A stretch of 64,000 nt of DNA from Bradyrhizobium sp. PSBB068. GTDB taxonomy: Bacteria > Pseudomonadota > Alphaproteobacteria > Rhizobiales > Xanthobacteraceae. The translations under genes were made by a program, and so were the position numbers. This document shows, one piece after another, positions 18,175 to 28,300 of this stretch. Below the pieces are notes generated by a model. That model had not been told where the DNA came from. It ran no database searches and saw nothing but the letters and a program-made list of their open reading frames with translations. The stretch lies in the NCBI GenBank assembly GCA_016839165.1, contig CP069300.1, positions 6,143,501 to 6,207,500 of the forward strand. The letters run 5' to 3'. Each line of letters begins with the position of its first letter. Position 1 is the stretch's first letter.

Positions 18175-20040
18175 CTACCCCTTCCCCAAGCCGCGCAGCA
18201 CTAGCTGGTTCATACGGCTGGCGAACGCGGCGGGGTCGGCAGGCATCTCACCGTCGAGGATCTGCGCCTGCTCGAACAGCAACAGCGCGAGGTCCTTTGC
18301 CTGTGCCGTGTCGGTCGCGAGCGCTGCGACCAGCGGGTGGCGCAGATTGATCTCGAGGATCGGTTTGGTGATCTCGCCGCGGTTTTGCTGCGCCAGCAGC
18401 CGCTCGAGCGCGCGGTCGCGCGCATCGCCACCGGCGACGAGGCACGACGCGCTCGCAGTCAGCCGCTGCGAGGCGCGCACGTCAGAGACGCGCTCGCCGA
18501 GCGCATCCTTGATCACGGCGATCGTGGTCGCGGCATCGGCCGCGGGCTCGTCCGTCTTGTCCTGCTTGTCGTCGGCGAGCGGAATCAGGCCGAAATCGAC
18601 ATCGCCCTGGCTCAGCGACTTCAGCGGCTTGCCGCCGAAATCGATCGGCGCCGAGGTCCAGAACGCATCGACGGGATCGGTCAGCAGCAGCACTTCGATG
18701 CCGCGGGCGCGCGCCGATTCCAGCTTCGGGTTCGATTTCAGCCGCTCGACGCTGTCGCCGACCAGGTAATAGATCTCAGTCTGGTTCGGCTTGAAGTCGT
18801 CGACAATCTGCTTCAGCGAGCGGTTCTCGCCCGACGTCGTGGTGAAGCGCGAAAGCGCCAGCAGCTTCTCGCGGCGCTCGAAATCCTCCCACAGGCCTTC
18901 CTTGATGACAGGGCCGAACGCATCCCAGATCTTGCCGAAGCTCTCGGGCTCCTTCTCGCTGAGCGTCTCCAGCTCGCCGACGACGCGGCTGGTGACCGCC
19001 TTGCGGATCTGCGCGAGTTGCGGATTGTTCTGCAGCATCTCGCGCGAGATGTTGAGCGGCAGATCCTCGCTGTCGATCACGCCGCGGATGAAGCGCAGGT
19101 AGGCCGGCAGCAGCTCGGCGTCGTCGGCGATGAAGACGCGGCGGACATAGAGCTTGACCTTGCCCTTGCGCTCGACCTGGAACAGGTCGAACGGCTTTTG
19201 CGACGGCGCGAACAGCAGCACCGCGTAGGACTGGCGGCCCTCGGCGCGGTAATGCAGCGTCATCGCCGGCTCGTCGAACGCGCCCGCGATCTGCTTGTAG
19301 GCCTGCGCATAATCCTCCGGCTTCAGCTCGGATTTCGAGCGCTGCCACAGCGCGCTCGCCGAATTGATCTGGCGCGGCTCGCCCTCCTCCGGCACCAGCA
19401 GGATCGGAAACTGGATGTTGTCGGAATATTCGCGGACGATGCGCTCGATCTCGTAAGCCTCGAGATATTTGGCGGCGTCCTTCTTCAGATGCAGCACGAT
19501 CTCGGTGCCGCGCGCGACGCGCTGGGCTGCCTCCTCGCTGGCCGGCGCGATCTCGAAACCGCTGCCGCCTTCCGACGTCCACACCCAGACCTCGTCGGAG
19601 CCGGCGCGGCGGCTGGTGACGATGATTTTGTCGGCGACCATGAAGGCGGCATAGAAGCCGACGCCGAACTGGCCGATCAGATTGGCGCCGTCCTTGGCTT
19701 CGGTCAGCTTCGACAGGAACGATTTGGTGCCGGAGCGCGCGATGGTACCGAGATTGTCGATCAGCTCCGCCCGCTCCATGCCGATGCCGGTATCGACCAC
19801 GGACAGCGTGTCGGCCGCCTTGTTCGGGATGATCCTGATCTCCGGCGGCGTGCCATCGGTGATCAGGCCGGGATTGGCAATCGCCTCATAGCGCAGCTTG
19901 TCGCAGGCATCAGACGCGTTCGAGATCAATTCGCGCAGGAAGATGTCGGTCTCGGAATAGACCGAATGCACCATCAGGTGCAGCAATTCGGCAACCTCGG
20001 CCTGGAACGGCTGGGATTCAGCGGCGGCAGTTGTGGTCAT
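18175..20040 (-). CDS. htpG: Molecular chaperone HtpG (bacterial Hsp90)
   Basis: 621-residue ATP-dependent chaperone. The N-terminal GHKL ATPase domain carries [32 protein letters not shown] (ATP-binding Asp and Gly) and [13 protein letters not shown] (ATP lid). The middle domain has the [13 protein letters not shown] signature holding the catalytic Arg, and a C-terminal dimerisation domain follows. No MEEVD tail is present, as expected for bacteria. The start at 20040 follows from homology; the 57-codon extension to 20211 is not Hsp90-like. A candidate heat-shock promoter lies 41-68 bp upstream. It is convergent with the DUF2278 gene. Confidence 0.96.
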   Translation of the reverse strand: MTTTAAAESQPFQAEVAELLHLMVHSVYSETDIFLRELISNASDACDKLRYEAIANPGLITDGTPPEIRIIPNKAADTLSVVDTGIGMERAELIDNLGTIARSGTKSFLSKLTEAKDGANLIGQFGVGFYAAFMVADKIIVTSRRAGSDEVWVWTSEGGSGFEIAPASEEAAQRVARGTEIVLHLKKDAAKYLEAYEIERIVREYSDNIQFPILLVPEEGEPRQINSASALWQRSKSELKPEDYAQAYKQIAGAFDEPAMTLHYRAEGRQSYAVLLFAPSQKPFDLFQVERKGKVKLYVRRVFIADDAELLPAYLRFIRGVIDSEDLPLNISREMLQNNPQLAQIRKAVTSRVVGELETLSEKEPESFGKIWDAFGPVIKEGLWEDFERREKLLALSRFTTTSGENRSLKQIVDDFKPNQTEIYYLVGDSVERLKSNPKLESARARGIEVLLLTDPVDAFWTSAPIDFGGKPLKSLSQGDVDFGLIPLADDKQDKTDEPAADAATTIAVIKDALGERVSDVRASQRLTASASCLVAGGDARDRALERLLAQQNRGEITKPILEINLRHPLVAALATDTAQAKDLALLLFEQAQILDGEMPADPAAFASRMNQLVLRGLGKG

Positions 20041-20080
20041 GCGGGAAACTCGGACAAACGTGAGGTGGCGGAAAGCCCTG

Positions 20081-20108
20081 ATATAGCGCGATCGCGCCCC
20101 GTGGCAAG
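20081..20108 (-). promoter_or_regulatory. Candidate RpoH-type promoter of htpG
   Basis: On the minus strand CTTGCC is separated by 16 bases from CTATAT, close to the alphaproteobacterial RpoH pattern of CTTG... and CYTATNT. It lies 41 bp upstream of the htpG ATG. Visual match only. Confidence 0.45.
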
Positions 20109-20129
20109 ATTTGCGAGCCGAGGGAACCG

Positions 20130-20936
20130 TCAATCCGATATCGCGGAGAGATAGCGCTGCACCGATCGGTCGAACGCTGCCTTGGCATCGGAGGCGATGT
20201 TCTTGCCCCACCAGGCGCCGTAGATGCGATCATACGCCAACAGCTCGACCGCGCGCGCGACGCGGCGGACCGCTGACGCATTGAGCGGGATGTAGTTCGG
20301 ATAGGAATACATGAAACTGACCGAGCGGCGGTCCATCGCCACCATCGCAATGTCGCCGGTGAGCAGCGCACCGCGCCCGTCGGCGCCCCTGCGCCAATGC
20401 AGCATGGTGGCGCCGGCGAAATGCCCCCCGGCCCGCACCAGCACGATGTCGTCGGAGATGCGATGGCTGTCACCCTGCCACGGTACGATCGACCGATAGG
20501 GCCGCGTCACCCATTGCGCGTCGTCGCCGTGCAGATAGACCGGCGCGTCGTCGAACGCGGCGCTCCAGTCGGCGACCGCACCATAATAATGCGGATGCGA
20601 GATCGCGATCGCCTTCAGCCCGCCGAGCGATCTGACATGTGCGATCGCCTCGGCTGTCGCCAGCGGCACGCAGTCCCACATCACGCAGCCGCCGCGATCC
20701 GGCACCAGCAGCGCGCGCTGCCCGATCGCAAATGACGGCTCGAGCGCCAACCCGACGAGGCCGAGATCGTCGCGCCAGACGAGCTTGTGCCGGCCTGCGA
20801 GCTGCTCGCGAGTCAGCCACGCCTGCCCGTTCCAGTTGACATATTGCCGCTCGTCCTCGCAGATCGGGCAGCACGGCGGCGGCGCCGCGGTTTCGGGAAA
20901 TTGGGCGCCGCATTGTTCGCAGGTCCAGAGAGGCAT
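20130..20936 (-). CDS. MBL-fold metallo-hydrolase with N-terminal zinc ribbon
   Basis: 268 residues. The N-terminus holds two CxxC pairs (CEQCG and CPICED, residues 6-26), a rubredoxin-like zinc ribbon. The rest is a metallo-beta-lactamase fold, but the first motif is SHPHYYGAV, not HxHxDH, so one or more usual zinc ligands are altered. Later elements are [13 protein letters not shown] and LLTGDIAMV, the latter matching the conserved Asp strand. The substrate is unknown. The next gene upstream is a TetR relic transcribed divergently. Family is confident, activity is not. Confidence 0.8.
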   Translation of the reverse strand: MPLWTCEQCGAQFPETAAPPPCCPICEDERQYVNWNGQAWLTREQLAGRHKLVWRDDLGLVGLALEPSFAIGQRALLVPDRGGCVMWDCVPLATAEAIAHVRSLGGLKAIAISHPHYYGAVADWSAAFDDAPVYLHGDDAQWVTRPYRSIVPWQGDSHRISDDIVLVRAGGHFAGATMLHWRRGADGRGALLTGDIAMVAMDRRSVSFMYSYPNYIPLNASAVRRVARAVELLAYDRIYGAWWGKNIASDAKAAFDRSVQRYLSAISD

Positions 20937-21017
20937 GAGAGCACACGCGTTGGGGTGAAGCCGTACGCCTGCTGTACGTCAGCAGCGGAAGACGTTCAAT
21001 GCCGGCGCCCCAGTTCC

Positions 21018-21266
21018 ATCTGCATCTCGGCGACCAAGCTGTTCGGCCAGTGGGGTATCGACGGCACCTCGCTCACCGACGTCGCTGGGGTGGCGAAAGT
21101 ACCGCTCTCCAGCATCTACGACTATTTCGAGGACAAGCGCGCGCTGGTGCTCGACGTGCCCGAAGGCAATTACGAAGCGCTGTATCAGAAGACCGAGCCG
21201 CTGCTGGTGAAGGGCGGCGACCCGGTCGAGCAGCTTCGCATCACGGCCGCAAATACGACCTGGTGA
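21018..21266 (+). pseudogene. TetR-family regulator remnant
   Basis: An 83-codon stretch reads ATKLFGQWGIDGTSL, TDVAGVAKVPLSSIYDYFEDK and RALVLDVPEGNYEALY. This is the TetR helix-turn-helix (A-G-V-x-x-x-x-I-Y-x-Y-F) and the start of the ligand domain. It then stops at 21264-21266. No plausible start codon or first-helix sequence precedes it in frame, and the expected roughly 120-residue ligand domain is missing. I read this as a decayed regulator gene. Confidence 0.7.
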
Positions 21267-21573
21267 AGAAGGGCGGGACGCTGTTCACCACCCTGCACAA
21301 CGGGTTCGTTCAGCACTAAAGCGCGAGAGGTTGGGTTGAATCGTCATCGCGCTTTGGTTCGTTGCTTGAGCATGATCTTTTCGGAAAACCGCTTCGCACT
21401 TTTCCGGGTCATGCTTTAGGCGTGCCCTCGACGCGCCGGCCGTGCAAATGACGACGGTTTGGTACAAGCGATCGTTGCAGAAAATCGTTACACAGTCTTG
21501 CCGATCATGTTCTAGTGTGACACGGCGACGCCCCGCGGCCGGACGCGCGGGCACCGGGGATGGGAGCGAACCG
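21267..21573. other. Non-coding interval before opgC
   Basis: No supported gene. It begins with the tail of the TetR remnant, then the roughly 105-base AGCATGATC...GTCATGCTTTAGG repeat (21316-21420). The last 150 bases should carry the opgC promoter. Confidence 0.65.
21316..21420. repeat. AGCATGATCTTTTCGGAAAA-type intergenic repeat
   Basis: Contains GAGCATGATCTTTTCGGAAA and, inverted, CTTTTCCGGGTCATGCTTTA, able to form a long imperfect hairpin. A 26-base fragment with CGCACTTTTCCGGATCATGC recurs at 57008-57033. Confidence 0.75.
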
Positions 21574-22746
21574 ATGGACGTCAAGGCTGTTCTGCCGCCG
21601 CGAGGCCGCGACTATCGGCTCGATCTTCTGCGCGGCTTCGCCAATTGGGCGATCTATCTCGATCACATCCCGAACAACGCGGTGAACTGGATCACGCAGA
21701 AGAACTTCGGCTTCAGCGACGCGGCCGATCTGTTCGTGTTCATCTCCGGCTACACCGCATCCTTCGTCTACGCGCGCATGATGCTCGAACGCGGGACGGT
21801 GATCGGCGCCACCCGACTGATCAAGCGGGCCTGGCAGATCTATGTCGCGCACGTCCTGCTGTTCGTGATCTACATCGCCGAGATCGGCTACCTCGCGCAG
21901 CGCTACCACGACCCCAATCTGGAGAACGAATTCAACGTCGCGGGCTTCATGCAGAATCCGGCCGAGACGCTCTATCAGGGCCTGATCCTGGCGTTCAAGC
22001 CGGTCAACATGGACGTGCTGCCGCTCTATATCGCGCTGATGCTGGTCTATCCGCTGGTGCTGTGGGCAATGCTGCGGAAGCTCAATCTGACGCTGGCAGC
22101 CTCGTTCCTGCTCTATCTCGCCGCACGCCATTTCGGCTGGAACCTGCCGGCCTATCCGTCCGGCACATGGTACTTCAACCCGTTCTGCTGGCAGTTCCTG
22201 TTCGTGTTCGGCGGCTGGTTCGCGCTCGGCGGCGCCAGCGAATCGATCAATTTCATCCGCTCGCGCGCCTTCCTGTGGCTCGGCGGCGCCTATCTGCTGT
22301 TCGCACTGGTCATGACCCTGGCGGGCCGCTTCCCCGAACTCGGCCAGGCGATGCCGCCCTGGCTCTATGATGCGTTCAACCCGAACGACAAGACCAACCT
22401 CGCCCCCTATCGCGTGCTGCACTTCGTGGTGCTCGCCTTCTTCGTCACGCGCTTCCTGCCGCGCGAATGGCCGGGCTACGAATGGCCGATCATGCAGCCG
22501 ATCATCAAATGCGGTCAGCAGTCGCTCGAAGTGTTCTGCACCGGCGTCTTCCTCGCGGTGGTCGCGCATGTGGTGCTGGTCGAGGTGTCCGGCAGCCTCT
22601 GGATGCAGATCGTGGTGAGCATTGTCGGCATCGTGCTGATGACCGTGCTCGCTTATTACCGCTCCTGGTCGAAGAAGGTCGACAAGGCGCCCGCGAAGAA
22701 GCAAGTGGCTGCGCAGGCGCCGGCGGCCGCAAATCCGGCGGAATAG
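21574..22746 (+). CDS. opgC: OpgC-family membrane protein (periplasmic glucan modification)
   Basis: 390-residue polytopic inner-membrane acyltransferase-like protein of the OpgC family, which adds succinyl groups to osmoregulated periplasmic glucans. The ATG at 21574 has GGGAG eight bases upstream. The family N-terminus RDYRLDLLRGFANWAIYLDHIP is present, followed by DAADLFVFISGYTA (a typical OpgC/acyltransferase-3 motif) and about ten hydrophobic segments. The last 20 residues are Lys/Ala-rich and cytoplasmic. No opgGH genes are in view, so the glucan substrate is inferred from family alone. Confidence 0.85.
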   Translation: MDVKAVLPPRGRDYRLDLLRGFANWAIYLDHIPNNAVNWITQKNFGFSDAADLFVFISGYTASFVYARMMLERGTVIGATRLIKRAWQIYVAHVLLFVIYIAEIGYLAQRYHDPNLENEFNVAGFMQNPAETLYQGLILAFKPVNMDVLPLYIALMLVYPLVLWAMLRKLNLTLAASFLLYLAARHFGWNLPAYPSGTWYFNPFCWQFLFVFGGWFALGGASESINFIRSRAFLWLGGAYLLFALVMTLAGRFPELGQAMPPWLYDAFNPNDKTNLAPYRVLHFVVLAFFVTRFLPREWPGYEWPIMQPIIKCGQQSLEVFCTGVFLAVVAHVVLVEVSGSLWMQIVVSIVGIVLMTVLAYYRSWSKKVDKAPAKKQVAAQAPAAANPAE

Positions 22747-22810
22747 CCGGCAGGCCTCTCAAGGCCGGCGCGGGTGGCCAGCGGCGCTCTCGATGCGCTA
22801 GAGTGGTGGG

Positions 22811-23520
22811 ATGTCCCGCGCCTTTGTTCACGACCATCCCGACATCCTGCAACTCGAAGCCGACGTGCTCGACGCACGGCCCGGCGCAATCCTGGTCGAA
22901 CACTCGCCGTTCTTTCCGGGCGGTGGCGGCCAACTCGCCGACCGCGGGTTCTGAGATGGTCGGGCGGCGAGCTGTTGGTGACCGGGCTCGCGCGTGACGA
23001 ACGCGGCCTCTGGCACATGGTGGAGGATGATCGCCTGATCTTCGGCAAGGTCATGCTCGAGATCGAGCCGACATTTCGCGCGTTGATGTGCGAGCTGCAC
23101 ACGCTCGCCCATGTCATCAACGCGCTGGTCTACACGCGGTTCGGCGGCGCGCTTCTGACCGGGGCGCAACTCAATGCCGACGGCACCTTCCGGGTCGATT
23201 TCGACCTGCCCGGCGCCGACAATGAAGGCCTGCGGGCGCTCGAGGCGCCGCTGAACGACATCATCCGGCAGGACCTTCCGGTCAGTGCCGCCTTCATGGC
23301 GCATACCGAGGCGCAAGCCATCCCCGGATTGTTCCGCAGCAAGGCCGTCGCGCCGCCGGTCGGCGAAGACGGCCTCGTCCGGATCGTCGAGATCCTCGGT
23401 CTCGACCGGCAGGCCTGCGGCGGCACCCATCTGGCCTCGACCGGGCAATCGCGCCCTGCGCGTATCGTCAAGATCGACAACAAGGGCCGCCAGAACCGCA
23501 GGATCAAGCTCGCGGTCTGA
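22811..23520 (+). pseudogene. Alanyl-tRNA editing protein (AlaX-like), frameshifted
   Basis: AlaX proteins hydrolyse Ser- or Gly-mischarged tRNA-Ala. The reading starts at ATG 22811 as LEADVLDARPGAILVEHSPF then FPGGGGQLADRG. It then hits TGA at 22952-22954. The +2 frame immediately continues the family sequence as VLRWSGGELLVTGL to a stop at 23520. Restoring one G in the GGG run at about 22946-22948 joins the two frames. The downstream part keeps both zinc motifs, LHTLAHVIN (HxxxH) and CGGTH, so the lesion looks recent or is a base-calling error in a short homopolymer. Confidence 0.8.
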
Positions 23521-23665
23521 CCGGCCCCGGCAAGCCTTGCACCGAGCAACCCTTACGCCACCAACGTCCTGGTCGTGCCTGGGGACGGCGTTGCGAGCGG
23601 GTGCTCGACGGGGCGCGATCGGCTTGTTAAGTCGCGTCTTCGCAAGGATGATTTGAGTCGAGGAC

Positions 23666-25177
23666 ATGACCGTAGCGATCGAGATGGGACAAACGACGGC
23701 CGGCGCCGCGGCGGCCATCGACCTCGAGGAGCTATTGGCCACGCGCCTGCTGGTGCAGGGCAATTCGGGTTCCGGCAAGTCCCATCTGTTGCGCCGTCTG
23801 CTGGAGCAGAGCGCGCCCTGGGTGCAGCAGACCATCATCGATCCCGAGGGCGACTTCGTGACCCTGGCTGAGCGATTCGGTCACCTCGTGATCGACGCCG
23901 AGGATCACACCGAGCGCAGCCTGCAGGTCGCCGGCGAACGGGTACGCATCCATCGCGTCTCCACGGTACTCAATCTCGAGGGGCTCGACGCCGAGAATCA
24001 GATGCGGCGCGCTGCGGCCTTCCTCGGCGGCTTGTTCGACGTTGCCCGCGACCACTGGTATCCGATGCTCGTGGTGGTGGACGAGGCGCAGCTGTTCGCG
24101 CCCGCGATCGCAGGCGAGGTGTCCGACGAGGCGCGCAAGCTGTCGCTTGGTGCGATGACCAATTTGATGTGCCGCGGCCGCAAGCGCGGGCTTGCCGGGA
24201 TCATCGCGACCCAGCGGCTGGCGAAGCTCGCCAAGAACGTCGCGGCCGAGGCCTCGAACTTCCTGATGGGCCGGACCTTCCTGGATATCGACATGGCGCG
24301 CGCCGCCGATCTGCTCGGCATGGAGCGGCGGCAGGCGGAAGCCTTCCGCGATCTCGAGCGCGGACAATTCATGGCGCTGGGACCGGCGCTTTCGCGCCGA
24401 CCGCTCGGCCTGCGCATCGGTCCGACCGACACACAGCCGCGCAATGCGGCCCCGCGCCTGATGCCGCTGCCTGAAGCGACACTGGAGGACGCGCGCGCCA
24501 TCATCCTCGCGGCCCCGCCGCCCGAAACGACCGCCAGGCCGCCGCGCCGGGCGCCGGCACCCGACCTGCTCAGCCAGCTGATGGCCGCCAGGCCGGCGGT
24601 GCCGGAGTTCGATCCCGAGGCCGCGGAGCCGTCGCCGAGCGCCGAGCAACTGGCCGAGCGGCGTGAGCGGCTGGATCGTATCCTGCGCGCCATTCTCGCC
24701 GAGCCCGATGCCGGCTTCCGCGCCATCGGCGTGCTCTATCAGGAGTTCGTGGTGCGCTGCCGGATCGAGGGTCTCGGAGCCGTGGTGCCGGAGCTGACCG
24801 ATTTCCGCCGCATGCTGACGCGCGCCCGCGCCGGACTTGGCACCGAGATGGCGGAAGACGACGCCTGGCAGGATGTGCAGCTGCGCGCCGCGATCCTGCC
24901 CGAGGACATGCAGGGCGTCTTCATGATGATCGCGCGCGCTGCGAAGGAAGGCTGGCCCTGCCCGAGCGATGCCGCGATCGCCCGCGCCTACGGCACGCAC
25001 TCGCTGCGCCGCGCGCGGCATCTTCTGACCTATATCGAAGAGCAGGGCCTGATCGTCTGCCAGCTCGACGGCGCCGGAAGGCGGATCGTGACGCTGGTGG
25101 AACTGGCCTGGGCGACCGCGGCCGCCGACCCGAACGCCGACGACGTGGCAACGGAGGCGGCCAGCTCGCCGCTGTGA
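23666..25177 (+). CDS. HerA/FtsK-like P-loop ATPase
   Basis: 503-residue cytoplasmic ATPase of the HerA/DUF87-like class. Walker A GNSGSGKSH is at about residues 32-40. IIDPEGDF follows, the typical HerA motif after the P-loop. Walker B is MLVVVDEAQLF, and GLAGIIATQRLAKL is the sensor strand. Residues 270-330 form an Ala/Pro/Arg-rich linker. The C-terminal 150 residues contain a winged-helix-like segment (AIARAYGTHSLRRARHLLTYIEEQGLI). There is no nuclease partner (NurA) nearby. Role is unknown: DNA processing, or an orphan ATPase common in this group. A strong hairpin terminator follows 70 bp after the stop. Confidence 0.75.
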   Translation: MTVAIEMGQTTAGAAAAIDLEELLATRLLVQGNSGSGKSHLLRRLLEQSAPWVQQTIIDPEGDFVTLAERFGHLVIDAEDHTERSLQVAGERVRIHRVSTVLNLEGLDAENQMRRAAAFLGGLFDVARDHWYPMLVVVDEAQLFAPAIAGEVSDEARKLSLGAMTNLMCRGRKRGLAGIIATQRLAKLAKNVAAEASNFLMGRTFLDIDMARAADLLGMERRQAEAFRDLERGQFMALGPALSRRPLGLRIGPTDTQPRNAAPRLMPLPEATLEDARAIILAAPPPETTARPPRRAPAPDLLSQLMAARPAVPEFDPEAAEPSPSAEQLAERRERLDRILRAILAEPDAGFRAIGVLYQEFVVRCRIEGLGAVVPELTDFRRMLTRARAGLGTEMAEDDAWQDVQLRAAILPEDMQGVFMMIARAAKEGWPCPSDAAIARAYGTHSLRRARHLLTYIEEQGLIVCQLDGAGRRIVTLVELAWATAAADPNADDVATEAASSPL

Positions 25178-25247
25178 TCGAACGGTGAGCCGCGCGCCGC
25201 CGGGCACGGTGCGTACCCCGGAAGCACGGCATGAGACGAACATGAAA

Positions 25248-25278
25248 CGAAAAGGCCCACCGAGTGGTGGGCCTTTTG
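25248..25278 (+). terminator. Bidirectional terminator
   Basis: AAAAGGCCCAC pairs with GTGGGCCTTTT around a short loop, giving a U-tract in both directions. It lies between the HerA-like gene (plus strand) and the end of the giant adhesin gene (minus strand), and can serve both. Confidence 0.88.
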
Positions 25279-25341
25279 TCTCTGCCGACGGGCGGAACCA
25301 CCTACCTTGGTGGCGGCCCCGCATGCCTATCCTTCAAACCT

Positions 25342-28300
25342 TCACGCGTGCTGTGGCTGCGCCAGCTGACTGACCTGCGTCGCCGGCGGATCGACAACCA
25401 GGGTGCCGCCATGGCCATCACTCGAGGCCGTGAATGTCGAGGCCATGTAGTTGCCCAGCAGCGCAACACTTGCCGTGACGGTGCCGTCCGTCACCGTGAG
25501 CGTTCCTCGCGTGGTGTTTCCGCTGAAGGTCGGCGTGTGAACATTCGCAAAACTGATGTTCGCGAAATCGATCGCGTCCGAACCCATCATGCCGGCGACG
25601 GTGCCGTTAAAGCTCGCGGAATTGTCGAGCTTCAGCGTTCCTGTCGAGCTCTGGAACAACACGGTGGCGTTCGAAGCCCCCGGCAATTCCAGCGTGGCAC
25701 CCGATGCGATGGTCGCATTGCTGGAGCTCTCCCCCGTCACGTTGAATGGCTGCCAGGCCCCCCACGCGATGCCGTCATTGGCCCGGATCCAGAGCTGATC
25801 GGTGCCCGAGCCGGCCAGATAGGTCGCCGTGGCAAGTTGTGCCGCGGTGAGGTCGATCTCGGTGTTCGCCGGCTGCGTCGCGTTGTTGACGATCCACGCT
25901 CCGTTCGTGTTGGAATCCCACAACGCATATTTCGTTATGGTATCGCCATCCGCGTCGGTCGCGCTGAACAGGCTCGATGCGGCGAAGGTCTGGCCGGAGA
26001 CCGTCACCACGTTCGAGGCCGACACCGTCGGCGCCTGGTTGGTTGCGGTCGCCGAGAACGCCGTCCAGTTCCCCCACAACATGCCGTCATTGGCGCGCAC
26101 GTAGAGCAGATCCGCCGGCGAACCGCCGGGGCCGAACACGTAGCTCACCTGCGACAGGTTCGCCGCCGACACATCGATCTCGGTGTTGGCCGCCTGCGCG
26201 ACACCATTCACCACCCAGTGACCGTTGCCGCCGGTGTCCCAGAACGCATACTTGGCGATCGCGTCGTTGTCGGCGTCCGTGGCCGTGAACAGGCTGGTAG
26301 CCGCGACCGAATGGTCGTGAATCCCGGTCGCGCTCGACGCCGTCACGACCGGAGCCTGGTCGGGCCCCGGTGTTGCCGTGAACGCCGTCCAGCTGCCCCA
26401 CAAAAGGCCATCGTTGGCCCTGACGTATAGGAGGTCGGGCGGGGTGCCGGTCGGCCCGAACACGTAGCTCACCTGCGACAGGTTCGCCGCCGACACGTCG
26501 ATCTCGGTGTTGGCTGCCTGCGCGACACCATTCACTGCCCAGTGGCCGTTGCCGCCGGTGTCCCAGAACGCGTACTGGGTAATGGCGTTGTGGTCGGCAT
26601 CCGTGGCCGTGAACAGGCTCGTGGCAAGCGCTGACGTCTCTCCGTGGACTGCTGCCACGTTCGGCGCCGTCACGACCGGCGGATGATCGGACCCTGACGG
26701 TGCCGTGAACGCCGTCCAGGCGCCCCACAAGTAGCCATCGTTGGCCCTGATGTACAAGGTATCGGATGGCGCCCCCGACGGCCCGAATACGTAGCTCACC
26801 TGCGACAGGTTCGCCGCCGACACATCGATCTCGGTGCTGGCCGCCTGCGCGACACCATTCACGACCCAATGGCCATTGCCGCCGGTGTCCCAGAACGCGT
26901 ACTGGGTGATGGCGTCGTGATCGGCGTCCGTCACCGAGAACAGGTTCGAGGCGAGTACTGACGTCTCTCCTGCGGTTACGGTCACGTTCGGCGCCGTTAC
27001 AACCGGCGCCTGATCAGGCCCCGGTGTTGCCGTGAACGCCGTCCAGGCGCCCCACAAGAAGCCATCGTTGGCCCTAACGTACAGCGTATCGGGTGTCGAC
27101 CCTGTCGGTCCGAACACATAGCTCACCTGCGACAGGTTCGCCGCCGACACATCGATCTCGGTGTTGGCTGCCTGCGCGACACCATTCACCACCCAGTGGC
27201 CATTGCCGCCGGTGTCCCAGAACGCGTACTGGGTGATGGCGTTGCCCGTGGCCGAGAACAGGCTCGTGGCGAGCGCTGACGTCTCTCCATGGATCGCGGT
27301 CACGTTCTGCGCCGTAACCACCGGCGGAGTGTCGGCCCCCGGTGGCGCCGTGAACGCCGTCCAGGCGCCCCACAGGTAGCCATCATTGGCCCTGACGTAC
27401 AGCGTATCGGGCATCGAGCCGGGCGCACCGAACACATAGCTCACCTGCGACAGGTTCGCCGCCGACACATCGATCTCGGTGTTGGCCGCCTGCGCGACAC
27501 CATTCACCACCCAGTGGCCATTGCCGCCGGTGTCCCAGAACCCGTACTGGGTGATCGCGTCGTGGTCGGCGTCCGTGGTCGTGAACAGGTTCGAGGCGAG
27601 TACTGTCGTCTCTCCCTGGGTTACCGTCACGTTCGGCGCCGTCACAACCGGCGCCTGGTCAGGCCCCGGTGTTGCCGTGAACGCCGTCCAGGCGCCCCAC
27701 AAGAATCCATCGTTGGCCCTGATATACAGCGTATCGGGTGCCGAGCCTGTTGGTCCGAACACGTAGCTCAACTGCGACAGGTTCGCCGCCGACACATCGA
27801 TCTCGGTGTTCGCTGCCTGCGCAACACCATTCACCGTCCAGTGGCCATTGCCGCCGGTGTCCCAGAACGCGTACGTGGTGATGGCGTCGTGGTCGGCATC
27901 CGTGGCTGTGAACAGGCTCGTGGCGAGCGCCGATGCCTCTCCATGGATTGCTGTCACGTTCGGCGCCGTCACAACCGGAGCCTGGTCAGGCCCCGGCGTC
28001 GCCGTGAATCCGGTCCAGGCGCCCCACAGCATTCCGTCGTTCGCTCTTATGTACAGCGTATCGGGCGCCGACCCTGTCGGCCCGAAGACATAGCTCACCT
28101 GCGACAGGTTCGCCGCCAACACATCGATCTCGGTGTTTGCCAGCTCGGTGATGCCGTTCACCACCCAGTGGCCGTTACCGCCCGTGTCCCAGAACGCGAA
28201 CTGGGTGATCGATTGCCCAACATCCGGATCGGTCACTGTGAACAGGGTCGATGCCGCAACCGACGTTTGGCCGTGCGCCGCAGTGACGTTGCTGTTGTTG

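Noticed and set aside
25178..25341. An att-type duplication of the tRNA-fMet 3' end marking an island boundary
   Set aside because: No stretch matching GGTTCAAATCC or CCCCGCAACCA was found there, and no integrase gene is present.
25342..25735. RTX (GGxGxDxx) secretion repeats at the adhesin C-terminus
   Set aside because: None are present. The C-terminal module is a different beta-type domain, so type I export is argued from context only.
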